Source: Mesorhizobium sp. LSJC280B00
GTDB lineage: Bacteria > Pseudomonadota > Alphaproteobacteria > Rhizobiales > Rhizobiaceae
DNA length: 64,000 bases
Assembly (NCBI RefSeq): GCF_000502835.1
Contig: NZ_AYVL01000017.1
Span: forward strand, 769 to 64,768
Direction: 5' to 3'
Part shown: positions 9,324 to 18,530 of the stretch, one piece after another
Numbering within the stretch: the stretch's first letter is position 1
Layout of the letters: every line of letters starts with the position of its first letter
Translations under genes and position numbers: made by a program
Notes under the pieces: generated by a model
The model's input: only the letters and a program-made list of their open reading frames with translations
The model's database searches: none
Told to the model about the DNA's origin: nothing

Positions 9324-9339
9324 GGTCGGGCTTGCGACA
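9324..9339. promoter_or_regulatory. degenerate NifA upstream activator site
   Basis: GGT-N10-ACA on the plus strand (TGT-N10-ACC on minus), one base off the palindromic TGT-N10-ACA NifA site. It lies about 150 bases upstream of the sigma54-like element at 9161-9175, the usual position for a nifH activator site. One mismatch makes binding doubtful. Confidence 0.4.
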
Positions 9340-10401
9340 TTCTGGTCCAGTTTCGAACATAAGAGGGTGGCAAATAGACACGATTGGGGAATTCGATCCT
9401 CACGGAGTCAGGCGCTTGCCGAAGCGCGCGCTCATGGTTGCTGCGACAGGCGCATGTTCGCGAAAGCCGAGCCTGCGCACGCAAGAACACGTTTGCGGCA
9501 GACGCTACGAAATCGCTGCAGTGCCCGCCGGTGTGAGGTAGGGCATCGGCTCGGCTTTCGGTTCGTCTTTGTCCAGCCGGTGCGGAAGCGCCGCATATCC
9601 GCACCATACAGCACCCTTGTCGAGCGTGCTGACGAGGCGGTTATAGGGCGCGCCTGGTCTTGAAGACACGGTCCTCCCAAGAAAAAGGATCGCTCCAAAA
9701 GCATCTCTATTTGAAATGGCACGCCGCTTGCTGCTCCTGGTCAGAGCCCATCAAAACACGATGAAAGCGACTTGCGCCATGCCCGACACGCGAAGCTCTA
9801 GACCGTGGCCTGAGGAGACGGTGCCTGTTCCCGCTGAACATCGGTACATCATCTCCTCCGGAGGTCCCTCCTCGGCAGCCGCTTTGCGCACGGCTGGTCC
9901 GATGGCGGCACGCCAACACATGGCGCTCGCGCAATTGTCGTCTACCGGTTCTGATCAGCATGTGAGTGCCCAACAGCCCCATCAAAGAGCCACCGAAGCC
10001 AAGGTCGGCGGGTCACTGGCAAACTTCGACAATACGCCGAACCAGCTCAGTAACGCGGGTCTCTTGCGGAAAGTCACATTTGAGGCCTCCACACGCGTCC
10101 GATATTGGCTTCGGGCCCGCTATCACTTTGTCCCGGGCACGAGCGCGAGCGATGGATGCCGCTTCCGGCGCCATAGCCGTGGAAAGATTGCCCCAGCGGC
10201 TCGACAGCCTCCACTTGCTCAGATCGATGGCGTTCGGGTGACGAAGACCAGCAGCCAAGACGTTCCCCTTCATCGGGATGGAAAAAGGAGGGTGCGAGCC
10301 GCGAGTGCCTCATTTCATGCCCGGCATACGAGCCTTTGCTCGGTATTGCGCCAGCCTCTGCCAGAATCCGGCGCGCCAGTTTTTTTCTGAGGAGCAAGTT
10401 G
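9340..10401. other. intergenic stretch, no recognisable gene
   Basis: About 1 kb between the nifH promoter remnant and the peroxiredoxin gene. Short open frames exist on both strands (for example 9716-10390 plus, 10013-10273 minus), but none has family motifs I recognise, a good ribosome site or a consistent frame. It may be decayed coding DNA. Confidence 0.5.
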
Positions 10402-10935
10402 ATGACCGTTCAAAAGAAGGTTCCCTTCGTCACCTTTCTCACGCGTGTTCGCGATGAGTCAGTCCAGGGCCCAAATCCATATCGCTGGGAAGAAAAGACA
10501 TCTGACGACTACTTTGCCGGCAAACGCGTCATCCTGTTCTCGCTGCCTGGCGCCTTCACTCCGACCTGCTCGACCTACCAACTGCCCAATTTCGAAGAGC
10601 TCTATGATGAGTTTGAGAAGGAGGGAATTGACGCGATTTACTGCGTCTCCGTCAACGATGCCTTCGTCATGAATGCGTGGGGGAAGTCCTTGGGCCTGCA
10701 TAAGGTCGAGCTCATCCCCGATGGCTCAGGCGAGTTCACACGCAAGATGGGCATGCTGGTCGCCAAGGACAATCTCGGCTTCGGGATGCGCTCCTGGCGC
10801 TACGCCGCCCTGATCAACAATGGCGTGGTGGAGCAGTGGTTTGAGGAGGAAGGTTTCTCCGACAACTGCGAGGCCGACCCCTATGGCGTCTCATCACCGC
10901 AAAACGTTCTCGAAACGCTGAAAGCCGCCGCATGA
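10402..10935 (+). CDS. prxS: peroxiredoxin (Prx5/glutaredoxin-type), PrxS-like
   Basis: Thiol peroxidase of 177 residues that reduces hydrogen peroxide and organic peroxides. The peroxidatic cysteine is C56 in PGAFTPTCSTYQ, the signature of the type II/atypical 2-Cys group. The start at 10402 has a strong GAGGAG site eight bases upstream; the frame is open further upstream but without support. It lies 69 bases before rpoN in the same direction. In Rhizobium etli a peroxiredoxin gene prxS forms an operon with rpoN2 and is used in symbiosis, and this layout matches. It probably protects bacteroids from peroxide. Confidence 0.9.
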   Translation: MTVQKKVPFVTFLTRVRDESVQGPNPYRWEEKTSDDYFAGKRVILFSLPGAFTPTCSTYQLPNFEELYDEFEKEGIDAIYCVSVNDAFVMNAWGKSLGLHKVELIPDGSGEFTRKMGMLVAKDNLGFGMRSWRYAALINNGVVEQWFEEEGFSDNCEADPYGVSSPQNVLETLKAAA

Positions 10936-11004
10936 CCTAGAAAACGTCTCACTGGTGCCATTGCCCGCCCCAAGAGGCTCCTCGACAGGATTATCACGCT
11001 CACC

Positions 11005-12441
11005 ATGCAATCCTCAGCAAGCCTGCTTCAGCGCCAGAAGCAATCGATGGTCGCATCGCCTCAACTCATTGAGTCGATTCGCTTGCTGCAACTGGCGCAA
11101 ACTGAACTGCATCAGTTCGTGGAGCGGGAAATCGAGAAGAACCCGCTCTTGGAATCTGCGTCAAACGATGGCGGGCCTTTTGGCGATATTTCGATTTCGG
11201 GAGCGGATCAGCCTGTCGGCCCACGCGCAAACGCCGTTGACGGACCGACCGGGGCCGGGTCGCCTGAACGGCTCGGGCAATGGAAATCACTTCGCAACAC
11301 GACCAACAACCCGCCGGGTAATGGCCCTTCCCTCGACGAGTTTGCCAGCCTCGCCGAGACATTGCACGACCATGTCGCTCGTCAGATCGCCCTCACTGCG
11401 TTCACACCACAGGAGCGGCTGATCGCTGGCCAGCTTGCCGCCGATCTGGAAGACACTGGCTATCTTCGGGCAAACCTTTTGGAGCTGGCCGAGAGCCTGA
11501 ATGTCCGGGAGGCTGATGTGGAACGGGTTCTCGGAACCTTGCAGCACTTTGATCCACCGGGAATTTTTGCGCGAACTCTCGGAGAATGCCTCGAAATCCA
11601 GTTGCGCCAGCGAGACCGGTTCGACCCGGCAATGGCAGCTTTGGTTGCCAATCTTGAAATGCTTGCGCGACGCGATTTTCAGGGACTGAAGCAGCATTGC
11701 GGCGTCGATGAAGACGACCTTCTCGACATGATGCATGAGATTCGGGCGCTCGATCCCAAGCCTGGAAACCGATTCCAATCCGGTGCGTCTGAATCAATCA
11801 TACCCGACGTCTGGGTCACGCCCTCGCCGGAAGGCGGGTGGCAGATCGAACTTGATCCGGCCACACTGCCCAAGCTGCTGATCAACCAAACTTACTATGC
11901 CGAAGTGTCGCGTCAAACTGTCCGAAATTCGAAAGATCAAGCATTTCTCAACGAATGCTTGCAAAACGCGAACTGGCTAATCCGCAGCCTCGATCAGCGC
12001 GCCAACACGATTATTAAGGTTGCGGCTGAAATCGTGCGCCAGCAGGATGCCTTTTTGGAACATGGCGTCACCCACCTGCGGCCTCTCAATCTCAGAACCG
12101 TCGCTGACGCGATCGGCGTGCACGAGTCGACGGTAAGCCGGGTGACCTCGAACAAGTACATGCTTACCCCGCGCGGAGTGTTCGAACTGAAGTATTTTTT
12201 CACCGTCGCGATCGCGTCCTGCCAAGGCGGCGATGCGCACTCCGCCGAAGCTGTCCGCCATCGGATCAAAGCGATAATTGCCGCAGAATCTCCCGGCGAC
12301 GTGCTTTCCGACGATGACATCGCTGTCCGGCTGAAGGAAACCGGCATCGATGTTGCGCGCCGCACCGTCACAAAATATCGCGAAGCAATGAACATCCCCT
12401 CCTCCGTGCAACGCCGCCGCGAAATGCGCTTGTGTCTTTAA
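11005..12441 (+). CDS. rpoN: RNA polymerase sigma54 factor (RpoN, symbiotic copy)
   Basis: Sigma factor that recognises -24/-12 promoters and needs an AAA+ activator such as NifA. The 478-residue product has the Gln/Leu-rich region I (SLLQRQKQSMVASPQL), a short acidic linker, the core-binding and HTH regions, and an intact RpoN box near the end (ARRTVTKYREAMNIPS). Its position behind a peroxiredoxin gene matches rpoN2 of R. etli. The nif, fix and dctA promoters of this window are its expected targets. There is no clear Shine-Dalgarno sequence before the ATG, which may indicate coupling to prxS. Confidence 0.95.
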   Translation: MQSSASLLQRQKQSMVASPQLIESIRLLQLAQTELHQFVEREIEKNPLLESASNDGGPFGDISISGADQPVGPRANAVDGPTGAGSPERLGQWKSLRNTTNNPPGNGPSLDEFASLAETLHDHVARQIALTAFTPQERLIAGQLAADLEDTGYLRANLLELAESLNVREADVERVLGTLQHFDPPGIFARTLGECLEIQLRQRDRFDPAMAALVANLEMLARRDFQGLKQHCGVDEDDLLDMMHEIRALDPKPGNRFQSGASESIIPDVWVTPSPEGGWQIELDPATLPKLLINQTYYAEVSRQTVRNSKDQAFLNECLQNANWLIRSLDQRANTIIKVAAEIVRQQDAFLEHGVTHLRPLNLRTVADAIGVHESTVSRVTSNKYMLTPRGVFELKYFFTVAIASCQGGDAHSAEAVRHRIKAIIAAESPGDVLSDDDIAVRLKETGIDVARRTVTKYREAMNIPSSVQRRREMRLCL

Positions 12442-12498
12442 TGTGGGTCAAGGCAGCCAACCTCATGTTGCAGTGCATCCAAAGTGGAGACTTCGTTC

Positions 12499-13716
12499 AT
12501 GACCCGATCCGCGGCAGGCGTCATGGACGCTGTTCTGCACGACCCAGAAAAGCCCGACCAACCGTCTGGTCCCGCATGGGGTGCGGTCATTTCGCTTTCC
12601 TTGGGCACCTTCGGGCTGGTAACGGCAGAGTTTCTGCCTGTCAGCCTCCTCACGCCCCTCGCGAATGATCTCGGTGTCACCGAGGGTGCGGCTGGACAGG
12701 CGATGACGGCGACCGCTATCGTCGGGGCGATCTCGGCGCCGACTGTGGCCATCATCACAAAGCGCCTGGACCGCAGGATCGTCATGTGGACGATGACGCT
12801 GCTGCTGATCCTGTCGGACGTTCTGGCGGCCGGCGCGTGGTCGCTGGCGGTACTCCTGACGGCACGCGTCGTGCTCGGCATAGCGCTCGGAGGCTTCTGG
12901 TCGATGTCGGCAGCAGTGGCCATGCGGCTCGTTCCAAGCCACCTCCTGCCGCGCGCCATATCGATCATCCTCACCGGCGTTTCCGTCGCTACCGTTTGCG
13001 CAGCTCCAATCGGCGCTTATGTCGGCGATATCTGGGGATGGCGAAGCGCCTTCATGCTCGCCGCAGTCGTCGGCGCCGCGACACTGCTGGTGCAACTCAT
13101 AACCATTCCGAAGCTGCCTCCGGTTGGAGTGGCTAGCTTCCGCAGCCTGCTGGATGTGGCCAAGATTCCGATGATCAAGGTCGCGCTTTTGGTCGTCCTG
13201 CTGGTCGCTTCCGGCCACTTCGCCGGCTTCACCTATATCCGCGCCTTCCTCGAGAAGGTTCCCGCGCTGGATGTCGAGACGATCTCGCTTGTGTTGCTTG
13301 CTTTTGGCATCGGCGGATTCTTCGGCAATTTGGCCGGCGGGCTGCTGGCCGAGTACAGTCTCAAGGCAGTCGCGGCCCTTGCACCGCTGCTCATAGCGAT
13401 AGCCGCTGTTTCGCTGCTGACGGCGGGAGCATCGGCCTCCGCCTCGGCGGTTGCGGTTGCCGCGTGGGGCTTTGCCTTCGGCGCAGTGCCGGTGGGATTG
13501 CAGACGTGGATGGTGTGGCGCGCCGCTCCCGAGCAGGCCGAAAGCGCGGGTGTGCTGATGGTCGTAGCGTTCCAAGTGGCAATCGCAGGCGGCGCGATTT
13601 TCGGCGGACTATTGGTGGACAATGCCGGGATTACCAGTGCCATTGCCTACAGTGCTCTTGCCACGTTCCTCGCTGCCCTGACAGTGTTCCTGCTCGGCCC
13701 GAAGCGCGAAACCTAG
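12499..13716 (+). CDS. MFS efflux transporter, DHA1/NepI-like
   Basis: Major facilitator protein of 405 residues with about 12 hydrophobic segments. It resembles the NepI/AraJ drug:H+ antiporter group (purine nucleoside or sugar-type efflux); the opening helix SLGTFGLVTAEFLPVSLLTP is typical. I chose the ATG at 12499, with GGAG nine bases upstream, over the GTG at 12484 that contains this site. It follows rpoN by 57 bases but has no known link to it. The substrate cannot be told from sequence. Confidence 0.85.
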   Translation: MTRSAAGVMDAVLHDPEKPDQPSGPAWGAVISLSLGTFGLVTAEFLPVSLLTPLANDLGVTEGAAGQAMTATAIVGAISAPTVAIITKRLDRRIVMWTMTLLLILSDVLAAGAWSLAVLLTARVVLGIALGGFWSMSAAVAMRLVPSHLLPRAISIILTGVSVATVCAAPIGAYVGDIWGWRSAFMLAAVVGAATLLVQLITIPKLPPVGVASFRSLLDVAKIPMIKVALLVVLLVASGHFAGFTYIRAFLEKVPALDVETISLVLLAFGIGGFFGNLAGGLLAEYSLKAVAALAPLLIAIAAVSLLTAGASASASAVAVAAWGFAFGAVPVGLQTWMVWRAAPEQAESAGVLMVVAFQVAIAGGAIFGGLLVDNAGITSAIAYSALATFLAALTVFLLGPKRET

Positions 13717-13814
13717 AGCAGCGCAGCGGGACGAGAGATGCAATCGCATGCACGGCGCGGCGCGATCCTCCGCATGATTACGCATGGTCAACGCAAGCGC
13801 CTCGCCGGCTTCAC

Positions 13815-14080
13815 CTCCGGGCCATGGCGACCTTCGCCGCCAGACACGCGAACCTCGCTGGCACCGGTTTCCACTTGGCGACGATGAGCGCTGCCAGCGC
13901 GTTGCTGGCGGTCATATCCTTGACGACAAGCCGGCATTCTGGGCGAGCGACAGCTACGCGCCGGCCATGCCCGTCAGAACGCCGGTGAAGATGCCGCACG
14001 ATAGCGCAGCCAGGTCACGAAATGCCAGTGGTGTCAACGGCGGCCGGATTATCGTCGACCGCGCGAAGCCCTAGGCCGAC
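13815..14080 (-). pseudogene. ABC transporter permease remnant (nucleoside/sugar type)
   Basis: Minus-strand frames spell pieces of a BmpD/RbsC-type inner-membrane permease: GLRAVDDNPAAVDTTGIS, then in a shifted frame a segment like LRYRA..TGMAGAYLS, then VKDMTASNALAALIVAKWKPVPA. The family normally reads MTAGRGFIALAALIFGKW at this point. At least two frameshifts and stops interrupt it, and both ends are missing. It is degraded and carries no function. Confidence 0.6.
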
Positions 14081-14261
14081 GCGGGTGCTAAACAGCACCA
14101 ATCAGGGAGATGGAATCATCAGGACGCGACATAGACCAGCAGTGAATGGCCGGTAGATCAGCTCGGGATAGACCAGCCGGAGCACCGGCACGCCGCGCAC
14201 CCCTTCGGTAACCATCCGGTCTGGGCCGCGGCAGACGCGTGATCTGTGCTAGACTGGGCGG

Positions 14262-14494
14262 ATGGAGATCGACACGGACAAGATCGATGATGCGGTCTTG
14301 GCGCTGCTTTGGCTGACGCTGCACAATGAACGATGCGCCTGGAAGAGCTTTGATTGGGAGTGACGGATCGGCTGCATCGGAAGGGGCTGATTGCAGACCC
14401 TGTGAACAAGGCGAAGTCCTTGGTCCTGACGGACGAAGGTCTTCAGCGGTCGGAGGAACTGTTCCGCGCGCTGTTCACGCGGCCGAGGCCATAA
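14262..14494 (+). pseudogene. DUF6429 small protein, frameshifted
   Basis: Starts MEIDTDKIDDAVLALLWLTLH, the conserved opening of the DUF6429 family of small proteins common in rhizobia. A frameshift at about 14358-14367 puts the second half (DRLHRKGLIADPVNKAKS, then LTDEGLQRSEELF) in another frame, ending TAA at 14494. The 3' end overlaps the transposase stop on the other strand. The function of the family is unknown to me. Confidence 0.65.
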
Positions 14495-15860
14495 GGATCT
14501 GGCGGGGCTGCCAATTCCACGGAAGCAGTTCATGAAGCCGGTTCTGCGGCGTATCGGCGACGCGGGTGAGGACGTCGGCCAGCCAGGCCTGCGGATCGAC
14601 GTCGTTGAGCTTCGCCGTCATGATCAGCGTCGCCATGGCCGCCGCCCGGGCAGCGCCGCGTTCGGAGCCGGCAAACAGCCAGGATTTGCGGCCCAGGGCA
14701 AAACCGCGCAGCGCCCGTTCGGCGGCGTTGTTCGTAAGACAAATCCGGCCGTCCTCGATGAAGCGGGCAAAGCGGTCCCACCGCCGGAGCATATAGTCGA
14801 TCGGCTTGGCGACAGAGGCCGAGCGCGACAGGCGGGAGCGCTCCTCACGCAGCCATTCTTCGAGCTTCAATAACAGTGGGGCACTTCTTTCCTGGCGAAC
14901 CGCCAACCGTTGCTCCTCAGTGAGGCCGTTGATGTCGCGCTCGATGTCGAACAGCGCGTCGATGCGCTTGACGGCCTCGAATGCAATGGGTGAGATCGCC
15001 GGCGCCTTCTTTCCGCGCCGCGCATTGGCGGCAATGTCGGCCAGCTCGAAGAACTGTCGTCGCGTATGGGCCCAGCACAGCGCCGGTGCTGGTCCCTGAG
15101 CCCGCGACGGATCGTAAAGCGTGTTGTACCCGCTATAGGCGTCGGCCTGCAGGATACCGGTGAAGTCTTGCAGATGGCGCTCGGGGTGATCCTGTCGTCG
15201 ATCGCGCGAAGCGTAGTAGAGCGCGGCCGGCGGCGAGGTTCCGCCGAACGGCCGGTCGTCACGGACATAAGTCCAGATGTGGCCGGTGGCCGTCTTGCCC
15301 TTGGCCAGGATGGGCACCGTGGTGTCGTCGCCATGCAGCCGCTCGGCGGCAAGCACATGGGTCTCGATCAGCGCATGCAGCGGCTGCAGCACCAACGCGC
15401 AGGCGCCGACCTGGTCGGCCAGCGTCGACACGCTCAGATCGATGCCTTCGCGGGCGTATCGTTCGCTCTGCCGGTTCAGCGGCTGATGCTGACCGAACTT
15501 CTCGAACAGGATCATCGCCAAAAGGTTCGGGCCGGCGAAGCCCCGCGGGGTTACGTGGAAGGGGGCCGGCGGCTGCGTGATCTTCTCGCATTCCCGGCAC
15601 GAGAACTTTTCGCGCACCGTCTGGATCACCTTCCACTGGCGCGGGATCACTTCCAGCGTCTCCGTGACGTCCTCGCCCAGCTTCGACAGTTTCGCCGATC
15701 CGCAGCAGGGACAGCTTTCGGGCGCGGCGATGACGACGCGCTCGCGCGGCAGGTGCTCTGGGAACGGCTTGCGCGAAGGCCGCTTGCGCTCGAACGATTT
15801 GACCGACTGCGTCTGCGCCGCCGCTTTCTCTGCCGCCAACTCGTCCTCTGTCGCGGCCGA
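14475..15860 (-). mobile_element. tnpC: IS66-family transposase TnpC, N-terminus replaced
   Basis: The C-terminal three quarters of an IS66 TnpC transposase is intact: zinc-finger region (CPCCG..CRECE), the DDE core with ERLHGDDTTVPIL and QADAYSGYN, and the end CLTNNAAERALRG. The leucine-zipper N-terminal domain is missing. The open frame instead runs on without a stop into an unrelated transposon protein (15861-16208), so the 601-codon frame ending at 14475 is a chimera created by a junction. No TnpA or TnpB partner is present, so the element is not autonomous. Confidence 0.85.
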
Positions 15861-16208
15861 GCCGAAAACAGATCGAACTGGTATGTCATGGACTGGCGAG
15901 GCATGGACATCTCTCCGACTCGTTTCGTGAGAGACCAATGCTGCGCCCATTACCGCAGATTGCGATGAGGCGTCGGCGTCTTCCAGTAACTTTGCCAAAG
16001 CATGCAGGCTCGCGAGATCGACGTGCGGAACCGGCAGGCTGCGCCAATATCCGCGGTCGAACATCCATGCTGGGACTTCAAGAAGCCGATCAGAAGAAGC
16101 ACCAGAAAGGCTGCAGCGGAAACTATCCGTACCTTTGGCCAGCGCCTGATGGACATGCACGAGCTGACCGCACCAAGGATGCCACGGATATAAAAGCTCG
16201 CGAACCTC
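15861..16208 (-). pseudogene. transposon-associated small protein fused to IS66 fragment
   Basis: Residues 25-140 of the chimeric frame (LLYPWHPWCG, SSDRLLEVPAWMFDRG, PHVDLASLHALAKLLEDA) look like the small accessory proteins, related to DUF5372, carried by several rhizobial IS elements. It is joined in frame to IS66 TnpC. The upstream start is unclear and the first 24 residues look like antisense of an IS3 remnant. It is probably a fragment. Confidence 0.5.
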
Positions 16209-16226
16209 CGTCCCGTGGGTGTACTG

Positions 16227-16420
16227 TCGTCGTGTTGTACAACACCGCGCGGCCGCATTCCCAAATCGCCTGGCAGACACCGGCCGAGTTCGCCACCACC
16301 TTCAATCTGCGACGGTCGCTCGCGCTGCGCTATGCCAAAGGCTCCGCGCCAGCGCCCGCCGCTTCACCCGCCCAGCAGGGCACAACCCACGCCGGAAACG
16401 AACTCAAAACTGGATAGAAA
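16227..16420 (+). pseudogene. IS3-family transposase C-terminal fragment
   Basis: Plus-strand frame with YNTARPHSQIAWQTPAEFA, the conserved end of IS3-family OrfB integrase domains (W/Y-N..RPHSSLGY.TPAEF), followed by an Ala/Pro-rich tail and a stop. About 60 residues remain. It abuts the IS66 chimera, indicating nested insertions. Confidence 0.75.
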
Positions 16421-16429
16421 CTGGGGGCA

Positions 16430-16534
16430 AGGTCACTCGCCACCGGGCGGCTTGGCGACCAGCTTTGGCTCCATCGGCGGAATGAACTCGAGCCGGCGGG
16501 CGCCGGGCTGCAGCAACAAAAACGTCGATTTTTC
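16430..16534 (-). pseudogene. possible LigD-type DNA ligase fragment
   Basis: Minus-strand frame LEFIPPMEPKLVAKPPGGE followed by a stop at the boundary with the IS3 remnant. This resembles the start of the ligase domain of ATP-dependent DNA ligases (FI.PM..KLV..PP.GE before the EIK.DGYR nucleotidyl motif). The active-site lysine segment is lost, so only a stub remains. Confidence 0.4.
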
Positions 16535-16634
16535 ATCGCGTACATACGGCCAGACAAAAAGCCCGGCGTGCTCCCTCCGCCATATCAATCGATTTTATCC
16601 GAGGTGTCACATCCGGGTAATCTAGCGGCTTCTA

Positions 16635-16958
16635 ATGAAACCGGCTAAGGGGAGCGCGAATTTGGGGGAACTTTTCGTGAATAGCCAAAAAGATGCAGAG
16701 CGTATCCTTGCCGAAATGTCGATCGCACAGGCGATTTACGATGCCATTTGCGAGATGAACGGATCTTCGTACAGGCAAGACAAAGCACCTTTGCGGTGGG
16801 ACACTTCGTCAGGCCAACCGTTGAGCCTAATGAGTATTGACGGCTTTTTCGAATTGCGGGAACTCGCTAGGCGCATAGCGTCGAAGATCGACACGCCTGC
16901 GCTCATCAGTCTCCAAAGACACACCTCGCAGTCGTCAAAAAAGATTGACTTCCACTAG
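16635..16958 (+). CDS. hypothetical protein, 107 residues
   Basis: Small soluble protein without motifs I recognise; mixed charged sequence with a helical middle (AERILAEMSIAQAIYDAI). The DNA is less GC-rich than its neighbours. It lies upstream of the truncated deaminase gene in the same direction. It may be a recently acquired gene or an accidental frame. Confidence 0.4.
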   Translation: MKPAKGSANLGELFVNSQKDAERILAEMSIAQAIYDAICEMNGSSYRQDKAPLRWDTSSGQPLSLMSIDGFFELRELARRIASKIDTPALISLQRHTSQSSKKIDFH

Positions 16959-17090
16959 GTAGAAACTGCGCTCGCGCTGCGACGTGCCTCTGGTCTGAGC
17001 GCCGACAAAACCCGGCGATCGGGAACCGCCCGCCGCACCTTTCGGCACGGCGGGCGATCAGTCGTTCACCAGGCACGGGGCTGCAACGAG

Positions 17091-17840
17091 GTGCCGAAAT
17101 TTGGTGGCGGCACCTATTGGACCGAAGACGATGATCCCCATAGGGACTATGATGATGGGGTCGACGTAAATCGAACCGAAAAGAACCGAATTATTTTCAA
17201 CTTCCTTCGAACTTTGGAGGAGGCATCCGTTTTGAAGGATGGCGCAACAGCCGAAGCGCTTTATGCCGACTCGGCCGTCCGGAAGCGAATTAAGGCAGCC
17301 TCGATTTCCGATATCACGGAATTCGGGAGAATGACCCATGCCGAGATGACGGCACTCTGCGATGCGGCGCGCTTGGGTCGGCCAAAAGGCGGCGCGACCA
17401 TCTTTGTCACAACCTTTCCATGCCACAACTGCGCGAAGCACATAATTGCATCAGGTTTAAAGCGGGTTGTGTTCATCGAACCGTACCCAAAAAGTAAGGC
17501 ACTGGAGTTTCACGAGGACTCTGCTGTCCTTGATGAAAAGAATGAACGACGCATTTTATTTGAGCATTCCGTGGGTATTTCGCCCCGCAGGTATCGAGAC
17601 ATATTTGAAAAAGGTTCGAGACGCTCTGCTGATGGGAAAGTTGCTGAATGGTACAAAGGAGAGCCTATGCCTTTGCTCGAAGATAAAGGCCCGTCGTACA
17701 TTTACGATGAAGAGTCCGCTATATACTCCTCCCTAATAGCAGTGGCTGAGGAGCTAGGTATAGTGGTCAAATCAGAGCAGTCCGGGTCGGATGAAATCGA
17801 CAAGACGACAGCAGATACAGAAAATATTGCGGCCCAGTGA
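17091..17840 (+). pseudogene. anti-phage-type dCTP/dCMP deaminase, 5'-truncated
   Basis: 249 residues that match the C-terminal half of the large dCTP deaminases used in anti-phage nucleotide depletion. They carry GGGTYW, ITEFGRMTHAEM with the zinc and catalytic HAE (residues 83-85), TTFPCHNCAKHI with the two zinc cysteines, and VFIEPYPKSKALE. The family usually starts with a P-loop kinase-like half, making about 500 residues. Here the frame upstream (from 16959) still gives GCNEVPKFGGG and decays beyond it, so the N-terminal domain is gone. GTG at 17091 could start a lone deaminase domain. Lower GC suggests transfer. Confidence 0.7.
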
Positions 17841-17853
17841 CCCAGCTGCCGAT

Positions 17854-18273
17854 TCACTCCTCCGCCGCCGGTCTGAACTTCCGCACGATGAATTCGAACA
17901 GGATGTCCGAGATCCACATTGCCGACACCCCGATCAGGAACGCCGCGGCGAGCGTCGTTGTGTCGTCGTCGGTCGCCGGAATCGGCAACCCTGTGGCGCG
18001 GAAGTAATTCACTACCGGCAGCGTCAGATAGGGCAGCCGCCAGGGCGCCGCAGATCGGCGACGCCACCATGCGCGTATCTTGTAGCGGTGGCGCGACAGA
18101 GCGCGCAGGACGCCCCCAGCGAGGCCGGCAGCAACGACCGGGCCTCGGAACTCGGCAAAGGTCTCCGGCGGCACATCTTCAAATTCGTATCGTTTGCCGC
18201 TGGCGACGAACCACACCGAAAGGATTCTGCGATCCAGATCGTATTCCGTTTTGCGTATCGAGGTGGATGGCAT
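17854..18273 (-). CDS. small membrane protein with KTSC-like N-terminus
   Basis: 139 residues from the ATG at 18273. The first 65 (MPSTSIRKTEYDLDRRILSV, then GKRYEFEDVP) resemble the KTSC domain, a short beta-rich module of unknown role. The C-terminal half has one or two hydrophobic stretches (PYLTLPVVNYF; TLAAAFLIGVSAMWISDILF), so it is probably membrane-bound. It converges with the deaminase gene. The frame is open further upstream without a convincing start. Confidence 0.5.
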   Translation of the reverse strand: MPSTSIRKTEYDLDRRILSVWFVASGKRYEFEDVPPETFAEFRGPVVAAGLAGGVLRALSRHRYKIRAWWRRRSAAPWRLPYLTLPVVNYFRATGLPIPATDDDTTTLAAAFLIGVSAMWISDILFEFIVRKFRPAAEE

Positions 18274-18530
18274 GACGGCGGGGATGCGCAAGGTCCAGGA
18301 GGTCCCAGGGACTACGAGGTCTATGGCTTCATGACCACCAAGCCGAACGCCCTTGTCACGCACCTGCCCGCGCAACCGTGAAGGCCCACTGGACTCTCCG
18401 GAGCAAAGAACGCATTGTTCCCGAGGGGAGCGGGGACTTGGAAAAATCTCGGTATGACAATCGGTCTGGCCAGTGGCGGAAGCGCCCTGGCGTAAGGCGA
18501 TATCGTGCCCGACCGCTCTCGGGCGTGCCG

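Noticed and set aside
10310..10360. Sigma54 promoter in front of prxS
   Set aside because: GGCAT and TTTGC elements are present but 15 rather than 12 bases apart; no other candidate with proper spacing.
12463..13575. 370-codon minus-strand ORF opposite the MFS gene
   Set aside because: Low-complexity charged sequence, typical antisense of a membrane protein gene.
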